Shown: positions 27,958-38,328 of the stretch, piece by piece
Layout: the number at the start of each line of letters is the position of its first letter
How positions within the stretch are numbered: position 1 is the stretch's first letter
Notes under the pieces: model-generated
What the model saw: the letters and a program-made list of their open reading frames with translations, nothing else
What the model was told of the DNA's origin: nothing
Database searches by the model: none
Position numbers and translations under genes: made by a program
From: DASRSS01 sp963799045
GTDB lineage: Bacteria; Actinomycetota; Actinomycetes; Mycobacteriales; Jatrophihabitantaceae
NCBI GenBank assembly: GCA_963799045.1
Contig: CAWCVN010000007.1
Coordinates: forward strand, 434,001-498,000
Direction of reading: 5' to 3'
DNA: 64,000 nucleotides

Positions 27958-29305
27958 TCAGGCCTCGGCGGCCAGGACAGCCATAGACTCCGTCGCCGCC
28001 TTGAGCGTGCGATCGATGTCATCGTCGGTGTGCACCAGCGACACGAACAGATTCTCGTACTGGCTGGGGTGGAACAGCACACCGCGCAGGACCATTTCCT
28101 GGTACCAGCGGGTGAACATCCGTTCGTCGGCGTAGGCGGCGGCGTCGCGCCAGTTGCGGATCGGGTGTTCGGAGAACCACAGCTGGAACACGGTGCCCAG
28201 CCCCTCGACCCGGACGGGGAGGCCGGCGTCGTCCGCCGCGCTGCGCAGCCCCTCGGCCAGCCGGTCGCCGAGTGCCCGCTGGCGTTCGTACAGGCCGGGC
28301 TCGGCAAGCAGATCCATGGTGGCCGACACCGCGGCGCATTGGACGACGTTGGCGTTGTAGGTGCCCGAGTGCGAATAGCGGCCGTCGGCGATCATGCCCA
28401 TCGACCTCGGCGCTGCCGCCGATGGCCGCGACCGGGAATCCTCCGCCGAGCCCCTTGGCCAGCGTCGTCAGGTCCGGCGTGACGCCGAACCATTCCTGCG
28501 CCCCGCCACGGCAGAAGCGGAAACCGGTGATCACTTCATCGAAGATCAGCAGGCTGCCGTGCTCGCGGGTGAGCTGGCGCAACAGTTCCAGGTAGCCGGG
28601 TTCGGGAAGAATGCAGCCCGTGTTGAAGACCGCGGCCTCGGTGATGACGGCGGCGATCTCGTGGCCGCGCTCTCTCATCACGCGGGTGATGCTCTCCGGG
28701 TCGTTCCAGGTAAGCACGATGAGGGTGTCCGACAGTTCCAGGGGAACGCCGGGGCCGGCCGCCACGGGCCGCGGCGACTCTGCCGGGCCGGCGAGTTCGG
28801 GGTCGACGTGGTTGCTCCAGTACACGGTGTCCTGCCAGCCGTGGTAGTGGCCCTCGAACCGGACAACCACTCGGCGTCCGGTGAAGGCGCGAGCAAGGCG
28901 CACCGCGGTGCCGACCGCTTCGCTGCCCGAGTTGGTGAAGCGCGCCATGTCGATGCTGGGGACCGCCTCGACCAGCTTGCTGGCGGCCTCGATCTCGAGC
29001 TCGTAGGGCAAGCCGGGGCAGGTGCCGTATTCGGCGATCGCGTCCGCCACCGCCTTGGTCACGACGGGATGCCGATGGCCGAGGATCATCGGACCGAGAC
29101 CGAGTAGGTAATCGATGTAGTCGTTGCCGTCGGCGTCGGTGAGGTGCGAGCCGGTACCGCGAGCGACGAACGGCGGGTAGGGCTTCCAACCGAACTTGAC
29201 CGTGCGCGCACTGCTGCCCGCGCCGCCCGGGATTACCTGACTGGCACGATCGAACAGCTCCCGTGAGCGGGGGGTCCTGCTCGCGTAATCCTGCTCAAAC
29301 GCCAC
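27958..29305 (-). pseudogene. Class III aminotransferase (GSA-aminomutase-like), one frameshift
   Basis: PLP-dependent aminotransferase resembling glutamate-1-semialdehyde aminomutase. Motifs: IPGGAGSSARTVKFG, YIDYLLGLGPMILGHRHP, RFTNSGSEAVGTAVRLARAF, LLIFDEVITGFR (PLP-binding Asp), LAKGLGGGFPVAAIGG (PLP Lys). A 1-bp shift near 28400 separates this from the C-terminal domain, GMIADGRYSHSGTYNANVVQ to ATESMAVLAAEA. GTG at 29305 has GAGGAGAGGA upstream. As there are no haem genes around, it more likely transaminates a catabolic amine than makes aminolevulinate. Leads the minus-strand operon opposite the ABC transporter. Confidence 0.75.
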
Positions 29306-29320
29306 GACGGCTCCTCTCCT

Positions 29321-29333
29321 CATACTGTGTATA
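29321..29333 (+). promoter_or_regulatory. Repeated operator motif, copy 1
   Basis: CATACTGTGTATA lies just upstream of the aminotransferase GTG and is followed by TTCACTATAC, giving an imperfect palindrome centred on GTGTATATTCAC. A second copy (CATACTGTGCATA) lies 279 bases away in front of the transporter operon. GntR-type regulators bind such AT-rich palindromes and a GntR/UTRA gene closes the plus-strand operon, so this is its likely operator. Confidence 0.5.
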
Positions 29334-29599
29334 TTCACTATACGACATGATCGCGGGAATCGGAACCACCAAGGAACACGCCCGACACCACCCCGTCACA
29401 TGCGGTGCGGCAATCTCGGTCAGATCGGTCGTTTAACCCATCAAATACGGGCCTTCTGAGCGCTGGCTGATGCCAGACTGCCGCTCTGGCGGCAGCAGCG
29501 GCAAGGTATCGTCGAGCGCATCACGATGGACCGTGGTCGATTCAGCGAGGCGGGCGCAAGTTGATCCGAGAACACAAAATGCACCAGCCGAACACCTAG

Positions 29600-29612
29600 C
29601 ATACTGTGCATA
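29600..29612 (+). promoter_or_regulatory. Repeated operator motif, copy 2
   Basis: CATACTGTGCATA matches copy 1 at 12 of 13 positions and in the same orientation. It sits 58 bases before the start of the solute-binding protein gene, in promoter position. Confidence 0.5.
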
Positions 29613-29669
29613 CTCGGTGCTAGCGTGGCCGCCACTCGCATCTCCTGCGCGGAGGAAGGAACGCCCATC

Positions 29670-31292
29670 ATGATCAGAGCGATCCGTCATCGGATGACGG
29701 CCGTGACCCTGACGTCCCTGCTCGTCTCAACGACAGTGGCCGGTTGCACGGCGAGCTCCACATCGGGGTCACAGCAGGGCGGCCAGCCACAGTCAGGGGG
29801 CGTGGTGACCGCCGCACTCAGCGCCGATCCACCGTCGCTGGACCCGGCGAAGGGCTTCGATCCGACCTCCTGGTCGTTCATCCATGCCACATTCGTGAGC
29901 CTGCTGACGTTCAACGCCTCGAACGAGGTCGTCCCCTGGGGGGCCGCGGCGATGCCCACCGTCAGCAGTGACGGCCTCGTCTACACATTCACGGTGCGGC
30001 CGGGCCTGAAGTTCACCGATGGGGAACCGGTGACCGCGCAGGCTTATGCGGACGCGATCAAGCGCATCCTGAACCCGGCTACGAAGTCGCAACTTCAGGC
30101 GTTCTACGAGATCATCAAGGGCGCCGACGCCTACGTGAACGGCAAGGCCACCGACGTCAGTGGCATCGAGGTCACCGGCACGGACACCGTCAAGTTCACC
30201 CTGACGAAGCCGGACCGCACCTTCCTGGACGTCATGGCCATACCCAATGCGTCCGCGGTTCCCCCGAACGTCATCGCGAAGAACTCCGCCAAGTTCGGGC
30301 TCCAACCGGTCGGTGACGGACCGTACATGGTGCAGAGCTACTCACCGGGCCACCAGTTGACGCTGGTGCGCAATCCGAACTACTTCGACGCCAAGTCGGT
30401 GTCGGTAGCGAAGATCTCCATCACGATCGGGCTGTCACCGCAGACGGAGTTGCTCCGCGTCGAGAACGGCCAGACCGAGGTGATGATGGACAACCTCGAT
30501 TCGGCCTCCTACCTGGCGGTGCGCAACAACCCCAAGTTCTCCACGTATCTGCACCACTTCACTGCGATCGCCGACAACTACGTCGCGTTGAACATGCAGA
30601 AGTCGCCGTTCAACAACAAGCTCGTCCGGCAGGCGGCGGCCTATGCCGTCGACAACTCCCAGGTACTCAAGGCGATCGGCGGCATGGGTTCGCCGTTGAC
30701 CCAGATCCTGGCACCCGGCATGCCTGCCTTCGACCCATCCGTGCCGGCCCTGAAGTACGACCCGACGCTGGCAAAGCAGCTGCTGAGCCGCGCCGGCCAC
30801 GCCAACGGTGCCGGGCTGCCGACGCTCACCTTTGCCGTCGCCACCGGCGGATTCACCGCCGGGCAGAACGTCGCCCAAGTCGTGCAGCAGGACCTGCAAC
30901 AGGTCGGGTTCAAGGTCCAACTGAAGGTGATGGCACCGGGCGCCTTCCTGTCCTCACTGGGCAAGTACCCGATGACCATGGGCATCTACGGCATCGACTA
31001 TCCGGACCCGTACGACCTGATCGCGAGTCAGTTCGCCTGCTCCCAGATCGCGGCGGGCAACAACTGGCAGTACTACTGCAACCACTCGGTCGACAAGACG
31101 CTCAGCTCCTCGCTGGCGCTGTCGCTGTCCGCAGCGACACCGGTCTACCGCAAGCTGCAGGCCCAGATACTCTCTGATTTCCCCTGGATCCCGCTGTACT
31201 ACCAGACCCTGTACTACCTCGTGAACCCCAAGGTGACGGGCTTCGGCGCCAACGCGCTGTACCCATTCCTGTTCGCCAGCTGGCGGGCCTGA
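29670..31292 (+). CDS. Peptide/opine-type ABC transporter binding lipoprotein
   Basis: 540 residues of solute-binding family 5 (DppA/OppA). The signal peptide ends in a lipobox, TTVAGC, so the protein is tethered to the outer face of the membrane. Family landmarks: DPPSLDPAKGFDPTSWSFIH, LKFTDGEPVTAQAYADAIKR, GLQPVGDGPYMVQSYSPGHQ, ALNMQKSPFNNKLVRQAAAY and the late YGIDYPDPYDLIASQFAC. ATG at 29670 has GGAGGAAGG upstream. It should capture the substrate for the two permeases and the double ATPase downstream. Substrate specificity is not readable; binding proteins of this family also take up sugars, opines and glycopeptides. Confidence 0.88.
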   Translation: MIRAIRHRMTAVTLTSLLVSTTVAGCTASSTSGSQQGGQPQSGGVVTAALSADPPSLDPAKGFDPTSWSFIHATFVSLLTFNASNEVVPWGAAAMPTVSSDGLVYTFTVRPGLKFTDGEPVTAQAYADAIKRILNPATKSQLQAFYEIIKGADAYVNGKATDVSGIEVTGTDTVKFTLTKPDRTFLDVMAIPNASAVPPNVIAKNSAKFGLQPVGDGPYMVQSYSPGHQLTLVRNPNYFDAKSVSVAKISITIGLSPQTELLRVENGQTEVMMDNLDSASYLAVRNNPKFSTYLHHFTAIADNYVALNMQKSPFNNKLVRQAAAYAVDNSQVLKAIGGMGSPLTQILAPGMPAFDPSVPALKYDPTLAKQLLSRAGHANGAGLPTLTFAVATGGFTAGQNVAQVVQQDLQQVGFKVQLKVMAPGAFLSSLGKYPMTMGIYGIDYPDPYDLIASQFACSQIAAGNNWQYYCNHSVDKTLSSSLALSLSAATPVYRKLQAQILSDFPWIPLYYQTLYYLVNPKVTGFGANALYPFLFASWRA

Positions 31293-31456
31293 GGACCGGG
31301 GGCACTCACACGGCCGGTCACAACGCAGCGGCGACAGGGGTGACTGGTCGTCCATACGCGCACGGAAGGCACAGCGATGGATGTTTGCTCGGACCCCCGC
31401 ACGACGGCCGCAGCGCTCGCCACTGCTAGGCGTGCGCAGGGTGGGAGGCCGACGCG

Positions 31457-32374
31457 ATGACGGCGCCTGATGCCGCGGCCCCGACGCCGGACGGGGCCGC
31501 GGCGTTCCGGTCGCGGCAGGACAAGGCGCACCCGGTGCGGGACGCCCTGCGCGAAGTGGCGACCAGGCCGGCCGGTATCGCGGGCGGGCTGCTGACGGCG
31601 GTCGTCGTTCTGGCCGCGGTCCTCGCGCCGCTCCTGGCACCGCATCCGCCCGACTTCCAGTTCTCGGGCGGACTGCGCGCCGACGGATCGCCGCTGGGGC
31701 CGAGCGCGAAGTTCCTGCTGGGCGCCGACCAGTTGGGACGTGACGAGTTGAGCCGCCTGCTGTGGGGACTGCGGAAGACACTGGAGATCTCGGTGGCGGC
31801 GAACATCGTCGCCGCCCTCATCGGCGTCGCCGTGGGCTGCCTGGCGGGCTACTACCGCGGCTGGGTCGACACGATCCTCATGCGCACAACCGAGGTACTG
31901 ATCGCGATACCCGCGATCCTGCTCGCAGCTTTTCTGGCGATCGTCACGCGTCCGTCACTCACCACCCTCGTAGTGATCATCGGCGGCGTCAGCTGGTTCT
32001 ACCTTGCGCGGATCGTGCGAGGAGAAGTGCTCTCGATCCGCGAGCGGGAGTTCGTCTCCGCGTCGGTGCTGTACGGCTCCGGCAGCAGGCGAGTCATCTT
32101 CACCCATGTGCTGCGTCAGGTGTGGTCGCTGGTCGTCGTTTACACCACGCTCCAACTGTCGAACACCGCCACCTTCGTTGCCGCCATGTCCTTTGTGGGC
32201 GTGGGAATCCAGCCGCCTGCGCCATCTCTGGGCAACATGATTGCGGAAGGCAGCAGCTATCTCGAAAGCGTCCCGCGACTGGCAATCGTGCCGGGCGTCG
32301 CGTTGGGACTTCTAGTGCTCGGTTTCAACTTGTTGGGCGACAGCCTGCACGACGCGATGGAAAAGCATGCCTAG
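31457..32374 (+). CDS. ABC transporter permease (DppC-like)
   Basis: 305 residues with six membrane helices. The oligopeptide permease signature is present: LLGADQLGRDELSRLLWGLR near the N-terminal loop and the ATPase-coupling EAA loop REREFVSASVLYGSGSRRVI. Ends LLGDSLHDAMEKHA, typical of DppC. It is placed before the DppB-type gene, the reverse of the usual order. The 164 bases between it and the binding-protein gene show no gene. Forms the channel with the next gene product. Confidence 0.88.
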   Translation: MTAPDAAAPTPDGAAAFRSRQDKAHPVRDALREVATRPAGIAGGLLTAVVVLAAVLAPLLAPHPPDFQFSGGLRADGSPLGPSAKFLLGADQLGRDELSRLLWGLRKTLEISVAANIVAALIGVAVGCLAGYYRGWVDTILMRTTEVLIAIPAILLAAFLAIVTRPSLTTLVVIIGGVSWFYLARIVRGEVLSIREREFVSASVLYGSGSRRVIFTHVLRQVWSLVVVYTTLQLSNTATFVAAMSFVGVGIQPPAPSLGNMIAEGSSYLESVPRLAIVPGVALGLLVLGFNLLGDSLHDAMEKHA

Positions 32375-32395
32375 ATTCAAGAGGTACATCACCAC

Positions 32396-33326
32396 ATGAC
32401 GCGATACATCGTCCGCAGGCTTCTGGGTGGCATCGCCGTGCTGTGGGGAATCGTGACCTTGGTGTTCATCATCGGAGCTGCGCTGCCGATCAATGCCGCC
32501 CGAATAATCGCAGGTCCGAACGCGCCGGCCGCGGTGGTCAACAGCATCCACAGGCAACTCGGCTTGGATCGCCCGCTCCCCGAACGCTACGTCACCTACA
32601 TCTGGCAGCTCCTCCGCGGCGATCTCGGCCATTCGTATGCGACGAATCAGAATGTCTCGCAGGCACTCATGCAGCGCCTGCCGTTCACCCTCGAACTGGT
32701 AACGCTCGCCGTCATCGGAGAGCTCGTGATCGGGGTGGGTCTGGCGATCCTCGCAGCGGCGCGACGCCGGTCACTCTGGGATGGTTTCGCCAGCGTCACA
32801 GCCATGCTGGGCCTGGTGGTGCCGAGCTTCTGGCTCGGCCTCGTGCTGATCTACCTGGTCGGGCTATCGCTGGCCGATCTTCCCGCTCGGGGGCGTCGAT
32901 CAACCCAGCTGGGTGGTGCTTCCCGCCTTCACGCTCGCCTTCACCGGTGCTGCGTACTACACGCGAATCGGACGTGCGAGCCTGGTGGAGGAACTGGGCG
33001 AGGATTACATCCGGACCGCGAGATCCAAGGGCCTGCGACCGTCGCGCATCCTCCTCGTCCACGCTTTGCGCAACGCGCTGCGCCCGATCGTGACCATGGC
33101 CGGCCTGGACTTCGCGACGCTGATGGGCGGGGTGCTCGTCACCGAGCAGGTCTTCGGAATACCGGGACTCGGAACCCTCGCCTGGACCGCTGTGCTCCAG
33201 AACGACCTGCCGATGCTCGAAGGGGTCATCATCGTCATCGGGATCGTCATCGTCGTCATGACGATCATCACCGACTTCGTGTACGCCTGGCTGGATCCGC
33301 GAATCACCGTCACGAGCTCCGGATGA
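32396..33326 (+). pseudogene. ABC transporter permease (DppB-like), one frameshift
   Basis: DppB-type permease: MTRYIVRRLLGGIAVLWGIV start, LGLDRPLPERYVTYIWQLLR, GDLGHSYATNQNVSQAL. A 1-bp shift near 32885 moves the frame from GLSLADLP to WVVLPAFTLAFTGAAYYTRI, and the coupling loop GEDYIRTARSKGLRPSRILL and the final helices up to AWLDPRITV are intact there. Full length would be about 310 residues. Starts 22 bases after the DppC-like gene. Confidence 0.8.
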
Positions 33327-33393
33327 CACCGATGGCCGATGCGCTGCCCAACCAGATTCCCCGCCCAGACTCGGTGATGTGAGAGGTACGCGA

Positions 33394-35489
33394 GTGGACC
33401 GACCCACAGAAGGCAGCGGTGCTCCGTTGCTGCAGGTGAACGATCTACACACGGACATCGCGACGCGACAGGGCGTGGTGCACGCCGTTGGCGGTGTGTC
33501 GCTGCGAATCGACGCCGGGGAGACGGTAGGCCTGGTCGGCGAGTCGGGCAGCGGCAAGACGATGACGGCGATGTCCCTCGTCCGCCTGCTGCCGCGGGGC
33601 GGCGAGATCACCCGTGGCTCGATCGTCCTGGAGGGTCGAGACCTGGTTCCGCTGACGGACACCCAGATCAGGTCTGTGCGGGGCAGCGAGATCGGAGTGG
33701 TGTTCCAGGACCCGATGACGAGCCTGAACCCCACGATGACCATCGGGCACCAGATCGGCGAGTCGGTCCGTGCGCACCGCGGCGCCTCGCGGCGCGAAGC
33801 CAGGTCCAGGGCCCTGGAGGTCCTCGGGCTGGTCGGCATGCCGCGACCGGCGGAGCGACTGGACGAGTATCCGCACCAGTTGTCCGGAGGCATGCGGCAG
33901 CGGGCCATGATCGCGGTGGCCCTCGCCTGCGAACCGAAGCTACTGATCGCCGACGAGCCCACGACGGCCTTGGACGTGACCATCCAGGCGCAGATACTCG
34001 AACTGCTCGACGATCTGCGCCAGCGTCTGGGAATGGGCATGCTCCTCGTCACCCACGACATGGGTGTGATCGCCGGTCACGCCGATCGGGTCACGGTGAT
34101 GTACGCGGGCAAGATCGTCGAATCCGCGCCGACCGAGGCGATCTTCGCGAACCCGAACCACCGATACACCGAGGCGTTGCTGAAGGCGATTCCGAGCCTG
34201 GACCAGGACCGCAGCCGGCGCCTCAGTCCGATTCCGGGCATGCCGCCGGACCTGACCCAGCCGCAGCAGGGATGCTCATTCGCCCCGCGATGCTCGTTCG
34301 CGAGCGACCGGTGCCGCACATCCGCGCCGCCCCTCGATGGCCACAGCGACGCCCACCGATACGCCTGCCATCATCCACGCTCGAGCGCCCCGGTCGTGGC
34401 CACAGACCGGCCCCGCGACGACGTGCGACGCACACATTCGGTCGAGCCGGCTTCGGAGGACAGCCCCGCGCTGCTGTCGATATCCGGCGTAAGCCGCAGG
34501 TACCCCGTCGGGGGCGGGGTCTTCCGGCGCGGTAGCGAGTCCATCAAGGCGGTGTCAGACGTCTCGCTTGACCGTCCCGAAAGGGGAGACGTTCGCGCTG
34601 GTGGGTGAGTCCGGGTGTGGGAAGAGCACCTTCAGCCGGCTCATCGTCGCACTGGAGCAGCCCGACGAAGGCTCGGTCACTGATCGACGGAACCACCTTC
34701 GACAGCCTGCCAAGATCGCGCCGGCGAAGCCGGCGGCGGGACGTCCAACTCGTCTTTCAGGACTCCTATAGCGCGATGAACCCGAAGATGAGAATCGGGG
34801 CGATCATGCGCGACCCGCTGCGTGTGCAGAAGATCGGGGTCACCCGCAGAACAGAATGCCCGGGTAGCCGAACTGCTCGACAGCGTCGGGCTGCCACGCG
34901 CTGTCCTGGAGCGCTTTCCGTACGAGCTGTCCGGTGGACAACGGCAGCGCGTCGGCTTCGCCCGTGCCCTCACGCTCAGCCCGAAGCTCATCGTGGCCGA
35001 CGAGCCCGTCTCGGCGCTCGACGTGTCGGTCCAGGCGCAGATCATCAACTTGATGCAGGAACTGCAGGCCGAGTTCGCCCTGACCTACGTCATCGTGTCG
35101 CATGATCTGTCGGTCGTGAGGTACGTGGCCGACCGAATCGGTGTGATGTACCTCGGCCGTCTCGTCGAGATAGGACCGTCGGACGCGGTATACGCCCGAC
35201 CGGCACATCCATACACAGCCGGCCTACTGGAGTCGATCCCGGTTCCTAGCACCCAACGGCGCCGAACCGGGCAACCAGCCCCATCCGCGGCGAACTGCCG
35301 TCCGCGATCGACCCGCCGGCCGGCTGCCCATTCCATACCCGCTGCCCAAGGGCCCAGGACAAGTGCGCCGTCGAGCTCCCTCGCCTGCACAGCTTCGGGC
35401 CCGGTCACTCAGCTGCCTGCCACTTCCCCTTGATCGAACGACCGGCGAACGGGGACGATGCAGACTCCGTCGCCGCGCTGGCAGACTGA
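33394..35489 (+). pseudogene. Double ABC ATPase (DppD-DppF fusion), second half frameshifted
   Basis: The first ATPase is intact: Walker A GLVGESGSGKTMTAMSLVR, signature HQLSGGMRQRAMIAVALA, Walker B KLLIADEPTTALDVTIQAQ and the oligopeptide C-terminal Cys motif QGCSFAPRCSFASDRC. After a linker a second cassette starts (LLSISGVSRRYPVGGGVFRR). It is split by shifts near 34590 (to GETFALVGESGCGKSTFSRL), 34680, 34850 (to PYELSGGQRQRVGFARALTL and LIVADEPVSALDVSVQAQ) and 35250. The last frame carries PAGCPFHTRCPRAQDKC, the second Cys motif. Repaired, it is a roughly 700-residue GsiA-like double ATPase powering the transporter. Confidence 0.75.
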
Positions 35490-35537
35490 GCTGAGCTCGA
35501 CGCGGACAACGGTTGATCGCGTCTAGGGAGGTGCGGG

Positions 35538-36357
35538 GTGGCGCAGGCCCCGAGGCGGCATCAGAAGGACGAACGACAGTTGCGCTACCGGCGGGTGTAC
35601 CAGTACCTGCTCGACTTCATCGCCGAGCACGAACTGCAGCCGGGCGACAAACTCCCCAGCGCTTCAGAACTGGCGACACGCACCGGCGTCAGCATGATCT
35701 CGGTACGCCGAGGCCTGAGCGAACTCGAAACGCGACGGAATCGTCTACCGGCACCAAGGCGTCGGCACCTTCGTCGCCAGCGAGCGCATAGTCACCGCCC
35801 CGAACAGGTCCGGCGAATTGCTGAGCTCAATCGTCGGCGCCAAGACTCCCCCCGAGGTGCGTACCGAGCTGCTGAGCATCGTCGTGGGAGCCGCTCACGA
35901 GAACATCGCCTCCGCCCTGGCGATCAAACCGGGTGAGGCGGTATGGGAGGTGCGGCGCCTGCGCCACGTGGGCCCGGCGGCTCCGATCCTCGAGCGGGCC
36001 GTCCTCCCCGTCGTGCGAGTCCCCGTCCTCGACGAGGCCTATCTCAAGGCCGGCAACTCCATGTACGCCTACCTCGAACGCGAGTACGGCCTGGCCGATG
36101 CCGCGACGGAGCAGGCTATCCAGGTCGACCAACCCTCCAAGGAGGAGCGGCGGGTGCTCGGACTGAGCGGAGCCGCCAGCGTCGTGCGCATACGTGGCAT
36201 CAGCGTCGACGCGAACGGCATTGCGTTCGACTGCTACGAGCAGGTGTACGGCGCATCGAACTTCATCTTCTACGTCACGGGCGGCGACAGGCACGAACTA
36301 CTCCGGCCCGGCGACATGGGCGACTGGCTGGTGGAGCCAATCGGCTCTGGATTGTGA
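35538..36357 (+). pseudogene. GntR/UTRA-type regulator, one frameshift
   Basis: N-terminal winged helix of GntR type: RYRRVYQYLLDFIAEHELQP, GDKLPSASELATRTGVSMIS, VRRGLSELE. A 1-bp shift near 35735 leads to GIVYRHQGVGTFVASERIV and then a ligand-binding domain with IKPGEAVWEVRRLRHVGPAA, ERAVLPVVRVPVLDEAYLKA and ASNFIFYVTGGDRHELLR. It closes the transporter operon and is the obvious candidate to bind the CATACTGTG motifs at 29.3 and 29.6 kb. GTG at 35538. Confidence 0.72.
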
Positions 36358-36406
36358 GCTCGAAGGACCGCTTCACTGGTCGCAGCGGGCTTCGCTGTCC
36401 GTCGTC

Positions 36407-36595
36407 TCACCTGTCGTCGGTCACCCAGATGGGGATGCCGGGCGAGATGAGCAGCGACCACTGGCGGCCGTCCAGGTCGATGATGGTCACCCAGCCGCCT
36501 CGCGTCGCGTGCGCCGCGATCGCCTCGACCGCCTGCCTGGTGGTGCCGGCGTCCAGGTGGAGTTGCAGCTCGGGCCCGTAGTGCAGGGACGGCAT
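36407..36595 (-). CDS. Small conserved-looking protein, 62 aa
   Basis: Reads MPSLHYGPELQLHLDAGTTR onward to PGIPIWVTDDR. GGGAGAG lies five bases before the ATG. Coding-like third positions. A beta-alpha-beta pattern with WVTIIDLDGRQWSLLISPG suggests a compact domain. No family recognised. Confidence 0.5.
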   Translation of the reverse strand: MPSLHYGPELQLHLDAGTTRQAVEAIAAHATRGGWVTIIDLDGRQWSLLISPGIPIWVTDDR

Positions 36596-36996
36596 CAATC
36601 TCTCCCGGGTCCGGATGCTGGTCGCGCCCGGCCAACGCTGGTGCTCATCGAGGGCCCCCGATCCGGCCTGTTCGTCGGCCCGCCGGTCGTTCGCCGGAAG
36701 TCGAGGCCGGCATCGGCTGGCCGGCGTGCGAAGTACTTCCCGACACCGACGACGCTACACGCCGCGCGGCCGCCGCAGGCCGCGGCGGGAGCGATCTGCG
36801 CGACGAGAGGCGTCGTTCGGGGGGCCGGCCGGGACGCACGCGTGTAGCGTGTTCACCGCCAGGTCGTTCCGTATGACAGCCAGTGGATGCCGCTTCACCA
36901 GACGTGGCCGAGCACCCACTCGCAGCGTGATGAGATCGGGGACGCACGCATGACCCGCGCCGCACACCGCAGGCCTACGAGTCCGGCGAGCGCGGG
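36596..36996. other. Intergenic, no feature recognised
   Basis: About 400 bp with no frame I would support on either strand. Confidence 0.4.
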
Positions 36997-37230
36997 ATGA
37001 GGCAGCCCCGCTCGAACGCAGGCCCGGCACGCAGCGTCGCGGATCTTTTTCCGGAGAGTATGCGCAAGTTCGGTCTCGCCGGGGCGTACGACAGTTGCGA
37101 GACGGCCGACTGCGAGCGTCGCGCACGCGCGTCGTGTCCGGAATGCGGCGGTGAGCACTGCCTGGCGCACACCGGCCATCCCGAGCACGGCCAGCATCCG
37201 TCGAAGCTCGGCGCGGGCCCCTGGCACTGA
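36997..37230 (+). CDS. Small Cys/His-rich protein, putative zinc ribbon
   Basis: 77 residues. The C-terminal half holds CETADCERRARASCPECGGE followed by HCLAHTGHPEHGQH, enough cysteines and histidines to bind one or two zinc ions. The N-terminal half (SVADLFPESMRKFGLAGAYD) may be helical. Not recognised as a named family; coding status is supported by the metal-binding pattern and codon bias. Confidence 0.5.
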   Translation: MRQPRSNAGPARSVADLFPESMRKFGLAGAYDSCETADCERRARASCPECGGEHCLAHTGHPEHGQHPSKLGAGPWH

Positions 37231-37251
37231 GCCGGCCGCGACCGGCGACAC

Positions 37252-37680
37252 CTACCAGAGCACGCTCCCGGCGGACGCCCGCGCCAGAGCCTGGCTGGTG
37301 GTCAGCTCGTTTCCGGCCCGCACCGCCAGCAGCGTGGCCGTCAGGGCGACATCTTCGGGGGTGTCCGGCGGGAGCACGAGCAGCCGGAGGCGGTAGTGCC
37401 CGCTGCAGCGCAGGATCGCGAGGTGCGGCTCGGGCAAGGTATGCCAGGTCAGTGTGGCGTGCTCGACCCCGTCGGGCTGCCAGTCCCGAGGTGCGCTCGG
37501 CCACTCGTCATGGTCGAGCATAACGCCGAGCACGCTGCGAAATCTCGTACCGACCGCCTCGATCAGGGGCACCAGTTCGGGTTCGATCACCGTGCCGTAC
37601 GGCCACCACGCGCCGTGCAGGTGGTCGCGGACCGTGGGTCGTTCGGCGATGGCCAAGCGCGGTTCGCGGGCCACGATCAC
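37252..37680 (-). CDS. DUF5994-family protein (copy 1)
   Basis: 142 residues. The family pattern is a GAWWPYGTVIEPELVPLIEA stretch, then VMLDHDEWPSAPRDW and a hydrophobic strand RLRLLVLPPDTPEDVAL with a closing helix. A second member lies at 41910 (GGWWPRSTDLAAEVGPL, LYQLDEWPPAPPR, VDLMVVPADCDSVVAARAL). These actinobacterial proteins have no known function. Starts with GTG and is followed by convergent genes. Confidence 0.7.
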   Translation of the reverse strand: MIVAREPRLAIAERPTVRDHLHGAWWPYGTVIEPELVPLIEAVGTRFRSVLGVMLDHDEWPSAPRDWQPDGVEHATLTWHTLPEPHLAILRCSGHYRLRLLVLPPDTPEDVALTATLLAVRAGNELTTSQALARASAGSVLW

Positions 37681-37776
37681 GGGGTGACCGCGGCCGGCCG
37701 GGATCGCGACGCCACCCCGTCAGGCCGGCCGGGCGCGACGACCGGGGTGCGGACCGCGCCGGTCGAAGACGCAAAC

Positions 37777-37803
37777 GGCCTGGGCGATTCGCTCGCCCAG
37801 GCC
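37777..37803 (-). terminator. 11-bp hairpin downstream of the cold-shock gene
   Basis: GGCCTGGGCGA pairs perfectly with TCGCCCAGGCC around a 5-base loop, 47 bases past the cold-shock protein stop. On the minus strand it is followed by GTTTGCG. Likely terminator for that gene, although the T tract is short. Confidence 0.6.
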
Positions 37804-37849
37804 GAGGTCCCGCATGGCGTACCGCGGGATGTTCATTGCGCTATGCGGT

Positions 37850-38056
37850 TCAGAGGGGGCGGACGTTCTCCGCCTGCGGGCCCTTCGCCCCCTGCGTCGT
37901 GTCGAACTCGACGCGCTGGTTCTCCTCGAGGCTCTTGTAGCCGTCGCCGCCGATGGCGGAGAAGTGGACGAAGACGTCCTTGCTGCCCTCGTCGTCAGGG
38001 GCGATGAAGCCGAAGCCCTTTTCGCTGTTGAACCACTTCACAGTGCCCTGTGCCAT
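37850..38056 (-). CDS. cspA: CspA-family cold-shock protein
   Basis: 68 residues, the standard length. RNP1 and RNP2 motifs are KGFGFIAPD and VFVHFSAI, in the frame MAQGTVKWFNSEKGFGFI. It is an OB-fold RNA chaperone. A leader of at least 170 bases without coding sequence precedes it (to about 38230), as is usual for cold-shock genes whose mRNA leader controls translation. GGAGAG lies upstream of the ATG. Confidence 0.93.
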   Translation of the reverse strand: MAQGTVKWFNSEKGFGFIAPDDEGSKDVFVHFSAIGGDGYKSLEENQRVEFDTTQGAKGPQAENVRPL

Positions 38057-38328
38057 TGTCGTGCTCTCCTTCGGTGGAGCCGTTCTCCTCGCGCACACCG
38101 TGTACATGAGGATGGTCTTGCGGTGACGGCCCCTCGATGGCGCTGAAAGGCGACAAGCGCAAACTGCAACAATCCTGCGTCGCGCATCTGGCCGAAGAAG
38201 GAACTGCTGACAACCACCTTGAACGGTAGCAGAGCGAGCGGGTTTCGACGCACCCGCGACGTGGTGGCCGGACGGGGCGGCGGCTGCCGCCACCGTTCGC
38301 ATCAGCCGTGAAACGGCAGAATCTCGGC

